From Agapetus fuscipes (Eukaryota > Arthropoda > Insecta > Trichoptera > Glossosomatidae): DNA of 64,000 nucleotides. The stretch covers positions 13,378,493 through 13,442,492 of the forward strand of contig OX637362.1 in NCBI GenBank assembly GCA_951799405.1, written 5' to 3'. Below are positions 1 through 9,707 of this stretch, one piece after another. How positions within the stretch are numbered: position 1 is the stretch's first letter; every line of letters begins with the position of its first letter. A program made the translations under genes and the position numbers. The notes under the pieces are model-generated. The model was not told the DNA's origin, did no database searches, and saw only the letters and a program-made list of their open reading frames with translations.

Positions 1-40
1 AACACGAAACGGCGCTATAATCAACTCATCATCATCATCA
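1..40 (+). mobile_element. L2-like LINE 3' terminus (fragment)
   Basis: The piece GAAACGGCGCTATAA followed by (ATC)n matches the 3' ends of L2-like elements elsewhere in the window, for example the 69-bp insert at 13052-13120 on the other strand. Only the tail lies inside the window, so the rest would be upstream of base 1. Confidence 0.5.
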
Positions 41-123
41 AAACTTTTGAGCGGAAAAAAAATAAAAGTGAATTAAAACTTTGTTATTCCAAAGAATGAA
101 AAAAACGGATTTTACTGACCGTG

Positions 124-475
124 CAAAAGAGAAGAACGATTTTCTCTACGTTTCGTCGGAGTCATATCCGACGTCCTCAGGAGACGTGTGTCCTCTACAA
201 AGAGGAACCACGAACTGTTGAATTATTGTTGTTTGATCGAGGTCGAAGGTTGTAGGTATTTTTATTAACCTTCGGTGATACATTCATAGATGTCGCTGTA
301 GCCCCAGGTGTACAGAAGGACGATATTATGTCTTCTTGCGTCCGATTAATGAAAGGGTAGATCATTGAATTTAGTACTGGCCTCTATATACTGGAAAGTT
401 TGTAGCTGTCATCTCTGTTGAAGTTGCCTGTGTATTTCGATTGCTTCCTTCACAAGTCGGGGGATAAGAAATCTA
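124..475 (-). pseudogene. Penelope-like element, C-terminal end and terminal motif
   Basis: Read on the minus strand, 475 to about 235 encodes, across one frameshift, the pieces RFLIPRLVKEAIEI and NFNRDDSYKLSS. These resemble the end of the GIY-YIG endonuclease region of Penelope-like elements (family knowledge). One in-frame stop follows and the frame is decayed. Downstream in the same orientation, 172-124 has a hammerhead-like layout: CCTGAGGA, a six-pair stem (GTCGGA/TCCGAC) and GAAACG, as in Penelope terminal repeats. The protein end and terminal motif in the right order support each other. No reverse transcriptase domain is left. Confidence 0.6.
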
Positions 476-840
476 TATTTGCTATTCCAATTGAATTATA
501 ACAAAAATACAACGGACTTTCACTGTGTGAATGGACATACCCTTAAAAATAGCATTTATCCTCATGATTTCATTGTACAAAAACGTACCTACTGGCTATC
601 GACCGCACTATTAGTAAACCAATCTCAAAAGAAACTCTTCATGTTCATTCACTTGAAATTTCATTCGGAATTCTTTAAATTTTTACACAAAATGCCCTCG
701 CAACAAAGAAAATTGGTAGAAAAAAGAACAACTGTCCGTTGTATTATTTGAAATGTAAGAACAGTGAATTGAAGCAAAAAAAATCTATGAAATACTGTTC
801 ACACCAGGATTTCAGAAAATTTAAAATTTACTCCACTATA
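476..840. other. Unassigned sequence
   Basis: The sequence is AT-rich. It may be a decayed upstream part of the Penelope remnant, but I can read no convincing protein here. The small forward frame at 479-751 shows no recognisable motif. Confidence 0.4.
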
Positions 841-962
841 TCTAATCTATAATCTTATTTGATAAGATGTTTTGACATTTACGGCCCATATTTAATGCAT
901 ACCCATAAGCAGGCACATGTAAGTGTGTACATGCAAAACTAAACTAACCTCACTTAAACATG
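841..962 (-). mobile_element. SINE-A fragment, divergent
   Basis: It starts TCTAATCTATAATCT (reverse of the tail) and carries the ATGCATACCCATAAGCAGGCAC block of the 3' half of SINE-A. The 5' half is missing, and the piece abuts the SINE-B copy at 973. Confidence 0.6.
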
Positions 963-972
963 TTGCTTTTGA

Positions 973-1198
973 AAACTATTTATTTCTACAGGTAAGGGGG
1001 TCGGCCTTACGCTCATCTCTTCTCGAGGGGGCTGGTACTCATGTCTTGTGAAGGCTGAGTGAACAGTGCCAGTATTTTATATTGAGGTTTAAATAAACGC
1101 CGAAACGGAAAATCATGACATCCTCGCCTCGGTGGGATTCGAACCCGAGCTCACGGGATAGGATGCAAGCACTCTACTAACTGAGCTATGGACCGGAC
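973..1198 (-). mobile_element. SINE-B, lacking its 3' end
   Basis: This is a tRNA-headed SINE in minus orientation. The head at 1125-1198 keeps a B-box-like GGATTCGAACCCGAG complement and an A-box-like CTGAGCTA. The body shares GGTAAGGGGG and CTTGTGAAGGCTGAGT with the other copies. The usual 3' block (GCAACTAAGCTACACATATA) is absent, so this copy is truncated or was copied incompletely. It should not be called a tRNA gene, because the same head recurs with the same body at more than eight loci. Confidence 0.8.
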
Positions 1199-1321
1199 TC
1201 ACTTTATCTTTTTTTTCTTAAACATACTTCTTAGAAATCCATTTCAAGCTTTTGATTATAAAATAAAGAAATGTATGAAAATTATGAATTACCCCAAAGG
1301 CATTTATGTAAGGAAAGAAAG

Positions 1322-1353
1322 AATGGAGGCAACTCTACAGAAATTTGGCCACG
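1322..1353 (+). mobile_element. RTE LINE 3' tail trace
   Basis: AATGGAGGCAACTCTACAG is close to the last codons of the RTE LINE at 42.97 kb (WRQLCRG). Only about 30 bp are recognisable. Confidence 0.35.
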
Positions 1354-1390
1354 AAACGAAATGTGACAAAGCTATTCCCTTGATTTCCTT

Positions 1391-1662
1391 ATCTAATCTA
1401 ATCTAATCTAAGTTTCAAAGATATGTTACATTGGAGATTCACATTACATGCCAGTTACCATTACGTTTATTACAACCAGACACGTACAAGTTCGCGCTAT
1501 GCACATGCCTCATGTGAACCTACAAAATAAAAACCAAATCTCAAATCGACATACACCCTGCAACTCTTGCCGTCCTTCCCTGAAACAGGGGTGACATTGG
1601 CAAAGTGAACCATTTTTACAGCATGGGTGGTCAGCCGCATTCCAACCTATAAGTCAAGGAAC
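1391..1662 (-). mobile_element. SINE-A, full length
   Basis: This copy runs from a three-unit TCTAATC tail to CAAGGAAC, the reverse of the conserved 5' end. It contains the diagnostic block GGTTCACTTTGCCAATGTCA (reverse complement). The 5' end is constant across copies, as expected of a SINE rather than a randomly truncated LINE. No clear Pol III A and B boxes were found, so its promoter type is unknown. Confidence 0.85.
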
Positions 1663-2462
1663 ATGCACGACAAATTACATTTTATTATTATTATTACCAC
1701 TTTGTATTTATCACTTTCCACTTGCATGAGCGTCCATGTGCTGTGGGTCCTTCTGACACATGCATACAGGACGGGTACGAGGAGGGTTTAAGCATACCAC
1801 TTGCAGCTTACTGACCATGTTTGTAGCGGCTTCAGATAGGAAAATGGAAATTCACAAGAAGGCATAACTTTTTACGATTGAGCGCATTAAAAATAAGGGA
1901 GGAGAAGCGACTTAAAAAAAATCTGCAACTCTCTCGGAAAATCAAAACACCCATTGTCTTTTACACCCCCCGACCGTCCGACCCTCGGAGACGGGGTGTT
2001 AAAAAAAAATCGGGTTAATAGCTTTGCGGTCGATCCAGTTTCATCCGTCCGATTTTATGGCCGGGGTCGGTTTTGAATCAGGACCCTTCGCTTTACTACT
2101 TATTTATTCTCGGATGGATTTTTGACCCTTTCAAAGTGTTGACGATATAGGAAGTTTGGTTTTATAGACCTCCCGGACAGTTATCGACTCTCCATAGAAA
2201 ATCATGTTGTATCGTCTATACGTTTACATGAATTGACTCGGCACGTTTAAGGTATCGTTCTGCTATGTGACGTCAACCATAATTACTAAAAATAGAACCT
2301 GAAAATTAGGGATTTGCTGACAGCATCTGAGTTGGGACAGCATGCGTCAAAAAAACAACTAACATTTTTTTTATTGATTAAGCCAAGTTTGACTTGTACG
2401 AGAGAAGATAGAAGGATTGAGTGTTAAAGTTGTAGGGTTTGTGTATTGCTATTGTGAAGATA
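1663..2462. other. Unassigned sequence, about 0.8 kb
   Basis: I see no reading frame, tRNA-like motif or inverted repeat that I can name. Short poly-A/T runs are present. A block near 2255-2335 (CTATGTGACGTCA and what follows) has a loose echo at 26240-26310, too weak to call. Confidence 0.4.
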
Positions 2463-2804
2463 GTCCGGTCGATAGCTCAGGTGGTAGAGTGTTTGCATTC
2501 TATGCCGAAAGCTCGGGTTCGAATCCCACCGAGGGTGTCAGAAATGATTTCCCGTTTCGGTGTTTATTTCAAACCCCAAAATAAAATACCGGCAAGGTTT
2601 ACTCAGCTTTCACAAGAAATGAGTACCAGCACTCTCGGGAGCTGGGAAACCTCCACTTCAACTGAAGTGGTTTGCGTAAGGCCGACCCCCTTACCTGTAA
2701 AAATAAATAGGTTCGACTCGCCACATGCGACCCCTTCGGGGATAACGGGGCAAGGAGTTACACTATATGTGTAGCTTAGTTGCGTTTGCGTTTGCGTAGC
2801 GTTG
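2463..2804 (+). mobile_element. SINE-B, full length
   Basis: This is the best forward copy. The tRNA-like head at 2463-2540 has A-box TAGCTCAGGTGG and B-box GGTTCGAATCC. The body runs through TTTCACAAGAAATGAGTACC and CTTACCTGTAAAAATAAATAGG. The 3' end has TAGCTTAGTTGCG and a short (GCGTTT)n tail. A spurious 111-residue frame runs through it and is not a gene. Confidence 0.85.
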
Positions 2805-2817
2805 CATTTTCAATTTA

Positions 2818-2882
2818 TAATCGAACCCACAACCTTCGCATTCAGAGTCCGCAGTGTTACCACTGAGCTACGGACCGGTCGG
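2818..2882 (-). mobile_element. SINE-C head fragment
   Basis: Only the tRNA-like head is present, in minus orientation: TCGAACCCACAACCTTC (B-box side) and CTACGGACCGGTC. It lies directly after a SINE-B in the opposite orientation. Confidence 0.65.
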
Positions 2883-3198
2883 TATTTAGTGGCGTAGGTA
2901 TTAAAAAAAACGAAAAAATACCGTGAAATTTTCAGAAGAAATGCGTCAAATGTTACATAAACATTAAACTGACTGGCCAATGTAAATATGTACTCATATA
3001 ATGTTTGCGGTGGCCTGCACGTACATGTTGTGTATTTGATGTGTTGCAAGCTGGTCCGGCTTTCATGTGGAGGATTTCATTACTCTAATTCCTTCAGAGA
3101 GTGCATTTTTCATAAGTGCATCTGCAGTTCCGCGTTGCCAAAGAGCCAAACACAGTTTTTTCAAAGCTAAGTATTTAAAATAAAAAAATAAAAAAAAT
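2883..3198. other. Unassigned sequence
   Basis: No recognisable feature. AT-rich with A-runs. Confidence 0.4.
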
Positions 3199-3317
3199 TG
3201 GCTGATTTATTTGGTACGCGTTGTTTTTGTGTGTATCGCACCTCAAGAGCCCTCTGAGAGCTTGGCCGTCGCTGTAGAAAGCGCCAATTCTCAAGTAAGA
3301 CCCTGTTGCTGTAAAGC
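3199..3317 (-). mobile_element. SINE-C, 3' half of a copy split by a LINE
   Basis: This carries the tail-1 end (GTGTGTATCGCACCTCAAGAG, reverse complement) and the AAGCGCCAATTCTCAAG block. The copy stops at TGTTGCTGTAAAGC (3304-3317) and resumes after the R1 LINE at TGTTGCTGTAAGGC (5079-5092). That 14-bp repeat is the target-site duplication, with one difference. Confidence 0.85.
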
Positions 3318-5078
3318 TTTTTTTTTTTTTTTTTTTTTTTCATTGATAGGGGAAAATCTTCAAAAGATTCCTGCCATTGTTTCCGCCGGCAGGATATGTG
3401 AGATTTTTACTCACTAAAAACCCCCCTCTGCATCTTGCCACACCCTGGAACTGCCGTCAAGCATGACATCGGGGTGTGGTGTGTCTTTACATGCACAGCA
3501 TGTCTTCACATTTCAGTTGCGTCAATTGGCAAATCTACACTTTCTTCATTGTGTTAAGACTACTATCTACATTAACACTACTATCAACAGAGACTAAATT
3601 TTGGCGGGTCGTGTTCATCCTTCGCCTTACGCGCTCGGCATCCTCCTTCTTTCCGATCACGCGAGAGGCAAAGGTATCCCAGGCCCGCCCGTTCTCTTCT
3701 GATTGGAGCATTGACGGTACTACCATGTCCAGGTCTAGTCAATCGACCACAATGGTTGCCATTAATGACCCCCTGTGGTCCGCCCAGGCAGGACACGACA
3801 GTAGCGTGTGCTCCGCGTCATCATTTTCTGAGTCGCAGTGCCAGCATGCTGCAGTTGCTTCTTTTCCTATTCGGTGTAGGAAAAATCCGAAACAACCGTG
3901 TCCACTCAGCATCTGCGTGAGCCGGTAGTTCAGGCAGCCATGCTTCCTCGAGTACCAAGGCTCGAGTTGGCTGACAAGCCTGTTCGTCCAGCGTCCTTTA
4001 GATGCCGAGTTCCAGCGATCCTGCCACTTTGACAGCGTCAGTTTCCTATGGTGCGGTCCCTTGCCTGATTCATAGACTGCTTTGCGCTCAAGCGCCAGCA
4101 GATCTATGGGTGGAAAAGAAGCCAGCACCAATGCCGCTTCCTCGGACATGGTGCGGTAGCCGGAGATCACTCTCAGCGCGCTTCTTCTCTGGACGGCAGC
4201 CATCTTCTTCCTGTACAGCTCTGTCTTAAGCGCCTGCGCCCAGATGGGTGCCCCATACAGAAGTGTGGAGTGGACCACCTCATGCAATAGTTTCCTCCTA
4301 CATGATTTAGGTCCACCCACGTTCAGCATGAGCCTCCCCAACTGTATCGCTGCTCCGCTTGCCTTTGCAGCCGCCAGCTCGATGTGTTCTCCGAAACGAA
4401 GACCACGATCGAGTTGGATTCCAAGGTAGCGTAGTTTTTGCCAACGGCACCTCAAAACCCTCTAGCAGTAGCTTAGGCAGCAGAGGTCGTCGCTTGCGAC
4501 AAAACAGTACGGCTTCGGTCTTCTGTATGGCCAGTTCCAAACCAGCTCTGTCAAGCCATACCTTTACCCGTCTGAGAGCCTCGTTCCCTATAACTTCAAG
4601 TTCACGGGAAGTCCTCCCCTCGATCATCACTGCGATTTCGTCCGCAAAAGCAACAATGCTCGACCCCTCAGGCATGTCCGTCCGCAACAGACCATCGTAT
4701 AAAGCATTCCACAAGGTCGGTCCTAAGACCGATCCCTGCGGGACGCCAGACGTGATCCGCCGCTTCTCTTCCACACCAGAGGCACCGTGCCGATACTCAA
4801 GACTTCGGCTATCGAAGTAACTTTCAAGCATGGCCATCAAATAGTCTGGCACGCGGAAGCTCTCCCTCAGCGCTCTGAGGATTAATTCCCATCGCGCAGA
4901 GTTAAAAGCATTCCGGATGTCCAGCGCTATCATGACAACCCGTCGGTGGCTCTTCACCGTGCCCTGCCATGCTTGTCGGATGACGTTGACAACGTGTCCG
5001 ACTGCGTCAATTGTGGATCTGCCCCGCCTGAAGCCGTACTGCCTGTCGGAGAGACCCCGCTCCGAATCCTCCAGAATC
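3318..5078 (-). mobile_element. 5'-truncated R1-clade LINE inserted in SINE-C
   Basis: Read on the minus strand this is the 3' 1.76 kb of a non-LTR retrotransposon. It begins inside the reverse transcriptase (DRQYGFRRGRSTIDAVGHV) and ends in a 3' UTR and a poly-A tail, seen as the T-run at 3318-3341. A 14-bp target duplication flanks it. The R1/Jockey character comes from SGVPQGSVLGP, the C-terminal CWHC...H...C knuckle and the final VPSMLQSEENGRAWDTF segment. Such elements copy RNA by target-primed reverse transcription. Confidence 0.85.
3535..4957 (-). pseudogene. R1-type reverse transcriptase ORF2 remnant
   Basis: Two overlapping frames make up one decayed ORF2. The first (4957-4307) holds RT motifs ALDIRNAFNSARW and SGVPQGSVLGP, plus AFADEIAVMI, where the catalytic FADD has become FADE, so it should be inactive. 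A frameshift near 4450 leads to the second frame (4455-3739) with YLGIQLDRGLRFGEHI and the zinc knuckle CWHCDSENDDAEHTLLSC. A second frameshift near 3740 leads to the last 40-60 residues (MVVPSMLQSEENGRAW), ending near 3535-3600. The N-terminal endonuclease and ORF1 are missing because of the 5' truncation. Confidence 0.85.
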
Positions 5079-5265
5079 TGTTGCTGTAAGGCTGGATGGA
5101 CCTTTAGTGACGGGTCTTTGATAAAGGCTTATGAATTGTTTCACCAAGCAAAGAGCATGTATGAAAATATAAATGGTATATTTTTGTGCTCCGCCGGGAT
5201 TCAAACTCACAACCTTCCATTTGCGAGTCAGAAGTGTTAATTACTTGACTACGGTCCAGTCTAAA
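5079..5265 (-). mobile_element. SINE-C, 5' half of the split copy
   Basis: It continues the copy interrupted at 3317: GGCTGGATGGACC, AATATAAATGGTATAT, then the head with GGGATTCAAACTCACAACC. It ends at TACGGTCCAGTC. The B-box is slightly mutated. Confidence 0.85.
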
Positions 5266-5309
5266 TATTATATGGTGAATAATGTAATAATAAAAGACAA
5301 AAATTTCTT

Positions 5310-5371
5310 CACGAGTTTATTTATTTCCTCGAGCGCTTTCGATGTTATCACATAATTATCAGGAGGAAAAC
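5310..5371 (-). other. Hammerhead-like / Penelope-type terminal motif
   Basis: The minus strand reads CCTGATAA, a pairing TTATGTGATAA segment, CGAAAGCGCTCGAGG and AATAAATAAACTCGT. The same CGAAAGCGCTCGAGAT-AATAAA block recurs at 14.6 and 16.7 kb. Confidence 0.4.
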
Positions 5372-5487
5372 TAACAGATATTTTAGTTCCTTTAATTTCA
5401 GATCTGTTAGTTGTCTTTTTCATAATGATGTGACCTTGGGCATTTCATCTTTAGCAACACGCCGACAACAAACTCAACTATATTATA

Positions 5488-5733
5488 TAATCTATAATCT
5501 AAGTTGCAAGGATATATTCATTCAAAGCTCTCAGATGTATGCCCACAAACAAACACGTGTAGTTCGCGCTTACAAATGCTGATTGTGTACTTACAAATAA
5601 AATCCAAACCTCAAATGAATATAAGCCCTGCAACTCTTGCCGACATTCCCTGAAACAGGGGTGACATTGGCAAAGTGAACCATTTTTTACAGTATGGGTG
5701 GTCAGCCTCATACCAACCTATAAGTCAAGGAAT
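5488..5733 (-). mobile_element. SINE-A, full length, TATAGAT-tail subfamily
   Basis: The tail is TCTATAATCTAAG rather than repeated TCTAATC. The interior matches the 62.4 kb copy closely, including the ACAGTATGGGTGGTCAGCC block. A spurious 70-residue frame runs through both copies. Confidence 0.85.
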
Positions 5734-5805
5734 ATGCATTTATAAAATCATTGATAGTATTTTTGACTCACCTTATCTTTAACAATTTATTCAATTCAAT
5801 TTTCC

Positions 5806-6115
5806 AATGCGAAGATTTAGAATAAAGAAATTGCTCTCCTTTAACTCTCGTACTTCAAATTTAGGCTACTATTCTCCTATTAACAGAATGTGTCGTCTTT
5901 TAAATTTTTCCTCTCATCTAGATTTATGCGGCATGAGCCTGTCTGAATTCCGTAGAGCTTTGTTTTGCTGAGGAAAGTATAGGTATTTATTTGACTGTGC
6001 TATTATGTAATATTAATCCTTGATTTGTTTTCTTTGTTTGTTTTGCATTGTAAATTACCTTGTCACGAAATTATGTAATTGGACTATTATGTCCGTTATA
6101 AATAAATAAATATAT
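5806..6115 (+). pseudogene. 3' end of a CR1/Jockey-group LINE
   Basis: Bases 5806-5970 translate to RRFRIKKLLSFNSRTSNLGY, then YSPINRMCRLLNF and LSEFRRALFC, the usual C-terminal end of ORF2 in this group (compare LINE-2, YSPFQRLPREANKL). The 3' UTR ends in a hairpin, GGAC (6081) loop TATTAT and GTCC (6091), followed by GTTATAAATAAATAAATA. LINE-1 and LINE-2 have the same layout. Confidence 0.7.
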
Positions 6116-6117
6116 TG

Positions 6118-6300
6118 AATAATAGGTGAGCAGAGCTCCGAAGAAGTCGCCCACAGAGGAGACGAAACGTCAGCTGAAAGTCTTTAAGAAGTATCAAGAA
6201 AGAAGAAAAAGAAAAAAGAAGCAAAAATATGGACCATTGTCAAAGCCCGGAACCAAAAAATTAAGCATCTGAATCCGGCCGTGAAAGCCTAAAAACATTA
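6118..6300 (+). mobile_element. Family G fragment with Penelope-type motif
   Basis: GAGCAGAGCTCCGAAGAAG, then CAGAGGAGACGAAACGTCAG, matches 32.64-32.71 kb. It is followed directly by a lysine-rich coding trace (KPGTKK) that also ends the family G copy near 31.4 kb and recurs at 32.8 kb. The middle of family G is missing here. Confidence 0.5.
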
Positions 6301-6721
6301 TTTTTTCTATTCTAAAATCCCAAATATCTGTATCTGTTATGATGAAAGTATTTATTCAATTTTCTTACATTTTTTTATGTATTTCAGATAGCTGACTATA
6401 TTATGTATGTGCCATCTTCCCGGTCTAACATATGAAATGCGAGTGCACCGGACATCAAACGGGAATTTTCGGCAGCAAATGCCTCCCAACTTTTACAGCC
6501 CAATGACGTCATGTAGAGTCAGACCGACACATGTGTGTGGTGGCTAATATAAAATACTGCAGTGGGTTGTTAGTATATATAAAAAAAATACTGATGTTTG
6601 GTTTATACCAGTGGTCGCAAACCCTGTTAACAGAGGGCCATAAAAATGTGCTGGTGTGAATTTAGCCTGACAGCTTGTCAAAATACAAGGTAGAAGTAAT
6701 ATAGCTCTTATAGCCATTGAA
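6301..6721. other. Unassigned sequence
   Basis: No feature I can support. Confidence 0.4.
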
Positions 6722-7115
6722 AGTTTTTTTTTTTTTTTTTAATCCTGTGCGGGAGACTCCGTAGATTCTAAAGACTCTAGGGGTCTATGACACTTGTTGT
6801 AGTGCCGCAGAGGTGTACGAGCTTGGCCATCGCTACAAAGCGCCAATACTCAAGCAAGACCCAGTTGCTGTAAGGCTGGATGGACCTTTGGTGACCGGTC
6901 ATTGGTAACGGTTTATGAATTTTTCAACCCAGCGAAGAGCACATTCGAAATATAAATGGTATATTTTTGTGCTCCGCCGGGATCCGAATCCACAACCTTC
7001 CATTTACAAGTCCGAAGTGTTGCCACTACGGACCACGGACCGGTCCAAGATGCCAACGACACGCGGTGTACCTGAGCGGTCACCCATTTAAGTACTGTCC
7101 ACGCCCAACGTTGCT
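6722..7115 (-). mobile_element. SINE-C with tail 2 and half a 5S rRNA head
   Basis: In minus orientation the element reads: 3' half of a 5S rRNA-like sequence (7115-7052, with GGGTGACCGCTCAGG and ACACCGCGTGTCGTTGGC), linker ATCTTGGACCGG, tRNA-like head, SINE-C body, then tail 2 (CACCTCTGCGGCACTAC, GGAGTCTCCCGCACAGGA, A-run). The linker is identical to the one in the longer copy at 28.2 kb, so the fusion moved as a unit. The 5S part is 5'-truncated. Confidence 0.85.
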
Positions 7116-7184
7116 TTGTAATTGTTGCCAATGTAGTTTAAAAAGAAGAAGACGTTTTTGCGCCTAATGTATTTTTTTTGTAAC

Positions 7185-7320
7185 CTTTCTCTCTCTTTTG
7201 ACCTCGCAGCTGGAAGGTTGTGTTGTCGGTGTATGTAACTTGTACCAAATATGTGGCGTATTGAAAAACATCGAGTTTTAATTTCTGCGAGTTGTAGGTC
7301 CTGTCTAATTTTATCCAGGA
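7185..7320 (+). repeat. Repeat shared with the right end of the window
   Basis: The segment with GGAAGGTTGTGTTGT, GGCGTATTGAAAAACA and TTAATTTCTGCGAGTTGTAG matches 63866-64000 in the same order and orientation. Nature unknown. Confidence 0.55.
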
Positions 7321-7384
7321 TTCCTCTTTCTTCCTGTTTTCCTTCCAAAAATGATCTTCTTTCTTTTATATGAAACTCTAGACG

Positions 7385-7537
7385 ACTAATGCGCACTACA
7401 AAGGAGCTCCTGCCTACCATTAAGCAGAGAAAGCTAATGTACTTCGATCACATTATGGGAAATGAGAAGTACCGTCTCCTTCATCTTATCATTCAGGGTA
7501 AGATTGGGGGAGAAGATCTCAAGGACGCCGAAGGATA
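7385..7537 (+). pseudogene. RTE-type LINE C-terminus, first part
   Basis: Encodes MRTTKELLPTIKQ-like residues, then YFDHIMGNEKYRLLHLIIQGK, the C-terminal tail of endonuclease-reverse transcriptase ORFs found in many arthropod genomes. It is interrupted by the TIR element at 7538 and continues at 7787. Confidence 0.75.
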
Positions 7538-7786
7538 TCGCACGTTTAATAATAAAGAGAAATAACTCAAAAATTGGGAAAATCGAGATTTTTTAATAAA
7601 ACGCAAGAACAATTCAAGAAGAATAGGTAGAATGCGACAGCCGTTCAATTTGGACGAATATGACCGAGATAAAACATCGGCCACCTTTTTCATCCCATAC
7701 AAGTTGTACTGGTTGTCTGAACTTCAAATGTGATTTCCCAACATTCATGTTTTTTGAGTTATTGCTCTTTATTATTAAACGTGCGA
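7538..7786. mobile_element. 249-bp TIR element (MITE), copy 1
   Basis: Terminal inverted repeats begin TCGCACGTTTAATAATAAAG and the interior has no frame. It splits an RTE coding end, and the intact paralogue at 25.5 kb gives the empty site (GCCGAAGGATATCATGG expected). Exact readout gives either a TA duplication with ends TCGCACG...CGTGCGA, or an ATAT duplication with ends CGCACG. The TA reading would fit Tc1/mariner-type mobilisation. The copy at 21235-21483 has exactly the same length in the opposite orientation. Confidence 0.85.
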
Positions 7787-7920
7787 TATCATGGCTGAAG
7801 AACCTGCGACAGTGGTTCGGCAGAAGCACCAAGTCCCTGTTTCGAGCTGCAGCATCAAAAATCAAAATAGCTATGATGATCGCCGATCTTCGTTAGAAGT
7901 GGCACAAGATGAAAGAGAAG
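7787..7920 (+). pseudogene. RTE-type LINE C-terminus, second part
   Basis: Continues the frame broken by the TIR element: SWLKNLRQWFGRSTKSLFRAA, then SKIKIAMMIADLR and a stop near 7896. The same residues appear at 25.7 kb. Confidence 0.75.
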
Positions 7921-8189
7921 AAGTATCGTTTGCAGTCGATGGAGCTATGAGGTCCCTCAGATATGGCGGTGCAGGGTGTTAAAGACCAGCAATCTGATGT
8001 TTTACCGGACTCTCTCGTGTAATAAAAACCATTACATCGCCACCTTAAAGGTCAAACTGAATATGTTTTGATTCACTGATTTGAAAATCGTGGATATTTT
8101 GTTTATTGTGTATAACTTCTCACAGTATGTGAGCTACTTATAAGGCTGTGATAATAAAAAACTTCTAAGCAAAAGGATTTTCACATTTA

Positions 8190-8318
8190 TTTGGTTGGTG
8201 TGATTCTGACCACCCATACTGTAAAAAATGGTTCACTTTGCCAATGTCACCACTGTTTCAGAAAAGATCGGCAAAAGTTGCAGGGCTCATGTTCATTTGA
8301 AGTAAGGATTTTAATTGG
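8190..8318 (+). mobile_element. SINE-A, 5' half
   Basis: Matches CTGACCACCCATACTGTAAA through GCAGGGCTCATGTTCATTTG. The 3' half and tail are missing; the piece is followed by the L2 tail. Confidence 0.7.
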
Positions 8319-8321
8319 GAA

Positions 8322-8915
8322 TAATAATAATAATACAAGATTTTTATAGCGCCTTTTATGACTCTTGGTCATCCCAAAGGCACTTGTTCATATGAGCGGG
8401 CGAGCAGGTGGGTCTTCAACCCCTTTCTAAATGTGCTCTCCAGATCCATTTCGCGCAGGTCATCTGGGAGGCCGTTCCATATCGCTGGAGCAGCCACCTT
8501 GAAGGCTCGATCTCCAAAAACGGTCTTCTTTTCCCTTCTTGGAAACTCTATCCGACTACGACATGATGCTGCTGATCGCAGTGTTGCTGTTCTGCTGCTT
8601 ATGGTGGCTGGAGCTATCATATTTATCAAATATTTCGGTGCAGTCCCGCGCAGGCTCTTGAAGACCAGCAACCTTATCTTATACCAGACCCGTTCATCTT
8701 GAACCAGTGAAGGGGCTTCAGGTGCGGCGTAATGTGGCAAAATTTTGAGGCACCATGTATAAGTCTGGCCGCTGCATTCAGTACAGACTGGAGTCTCTTC
8801 AGCTGGCTCTGGGGCTGTCCGGTACAGTAAGTACACATGCAGCATTTGTAAGCGTTGCTTTCCACAAATCTATTTTTTTTAAGAAAATATGCACCATTAT
8901 AGATTCTCAAAAATA
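8322..8915 (-). pseudogene. L2-like LINE, 3' end of ORF2
   Basis: The minus strand encodes the C-terminal domain of an L2-type reverse transcriptase: LQSVLNAAARLIHGASKFCH and TPHLKPLHW, a break near 8700, then RVWYKIRLLVFKSLRGTAP, LRSAASCRSRIEFPRREKKT, VFGDRAFKVAAPAIWNGLP and FRKGLKTHLLARSYEQVP. The frame changes once. The 3' UTR includes AAGGCGCTATAAAAATC and ends in (ATT)n at 8324-8340, a usual L2-type microsatellite tail. Endonuclease and polymerase core are absent, so this is a 5'-truncated copy. Confidence 0.8.
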
Positions 8916-9704
8916 AGACAAACTTTCATAGTACCATGAGCCGCTTGTTGCCAACGACTGGTTCGCCGACCACTGACGAATACTACGTCATCTGGTTCGG
9001 CATCAGTAAGCGCCAGCTGATATAAACATTACGTGCTGGTGAATTTTTAACTGATAAAATGTAAAAGCACTTTCACGTTTGTGATTTAAATAATATCAAG
9101 CTTACAGCGTTTTAAGCGCGCGTCAAGCGTCCCGGTCTAACGTCGCGCTATAGCGCTGCGTTGTGTTGTACTAAACATGTATAATGCGTTTGTCAATTCC
9201 ATGGGTATATTAATTTATTAATTAGTTTTTCTCATGCATGCTTTCTTTTTTCTATTATCTCAGATGTATTTTGCTTTCCTGTATTTTTTTGTTTTCTTTC
9301 TTTTTACTCATTTTTCATATATGCATGCTACTATATTGTTGTATTGTATTTCTTTTGTAATAACTTCAAAATTGAATATGGCTGGTCACGTATTGTACTA
9401 TCCGCGTGACTAGGCTGGAATAAAGATGTGTTTTTGTTATTAAATTTCAAACGAACGTAATTCTAATAAAAATCAAAACCCACACTATCACCATTTTTTT
9501 TTCATTTAACATTTTCTTCTTTGTCATTTATACGGCAGTAATTTATTTCAATACAAAACTAATTCATTTTACTTAAACTAATTGATTAATTATTTAGATA
9601 AAAGCTTTGTTTTAATGAAACCCGAAAACTACATTTCTCTATTTTGTTTATGACATTGAAAAACTATTTAGACGAGGACAGTTGATAAAAGGGTACGCTG
9701 ATTT
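8916..9704. other. Unassigned AT-rich sequence
   Basis: No frame, tRNA-like motif or TIR recognised. Confidence 0.4.
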
Positions 9705-9707
9705 TAA

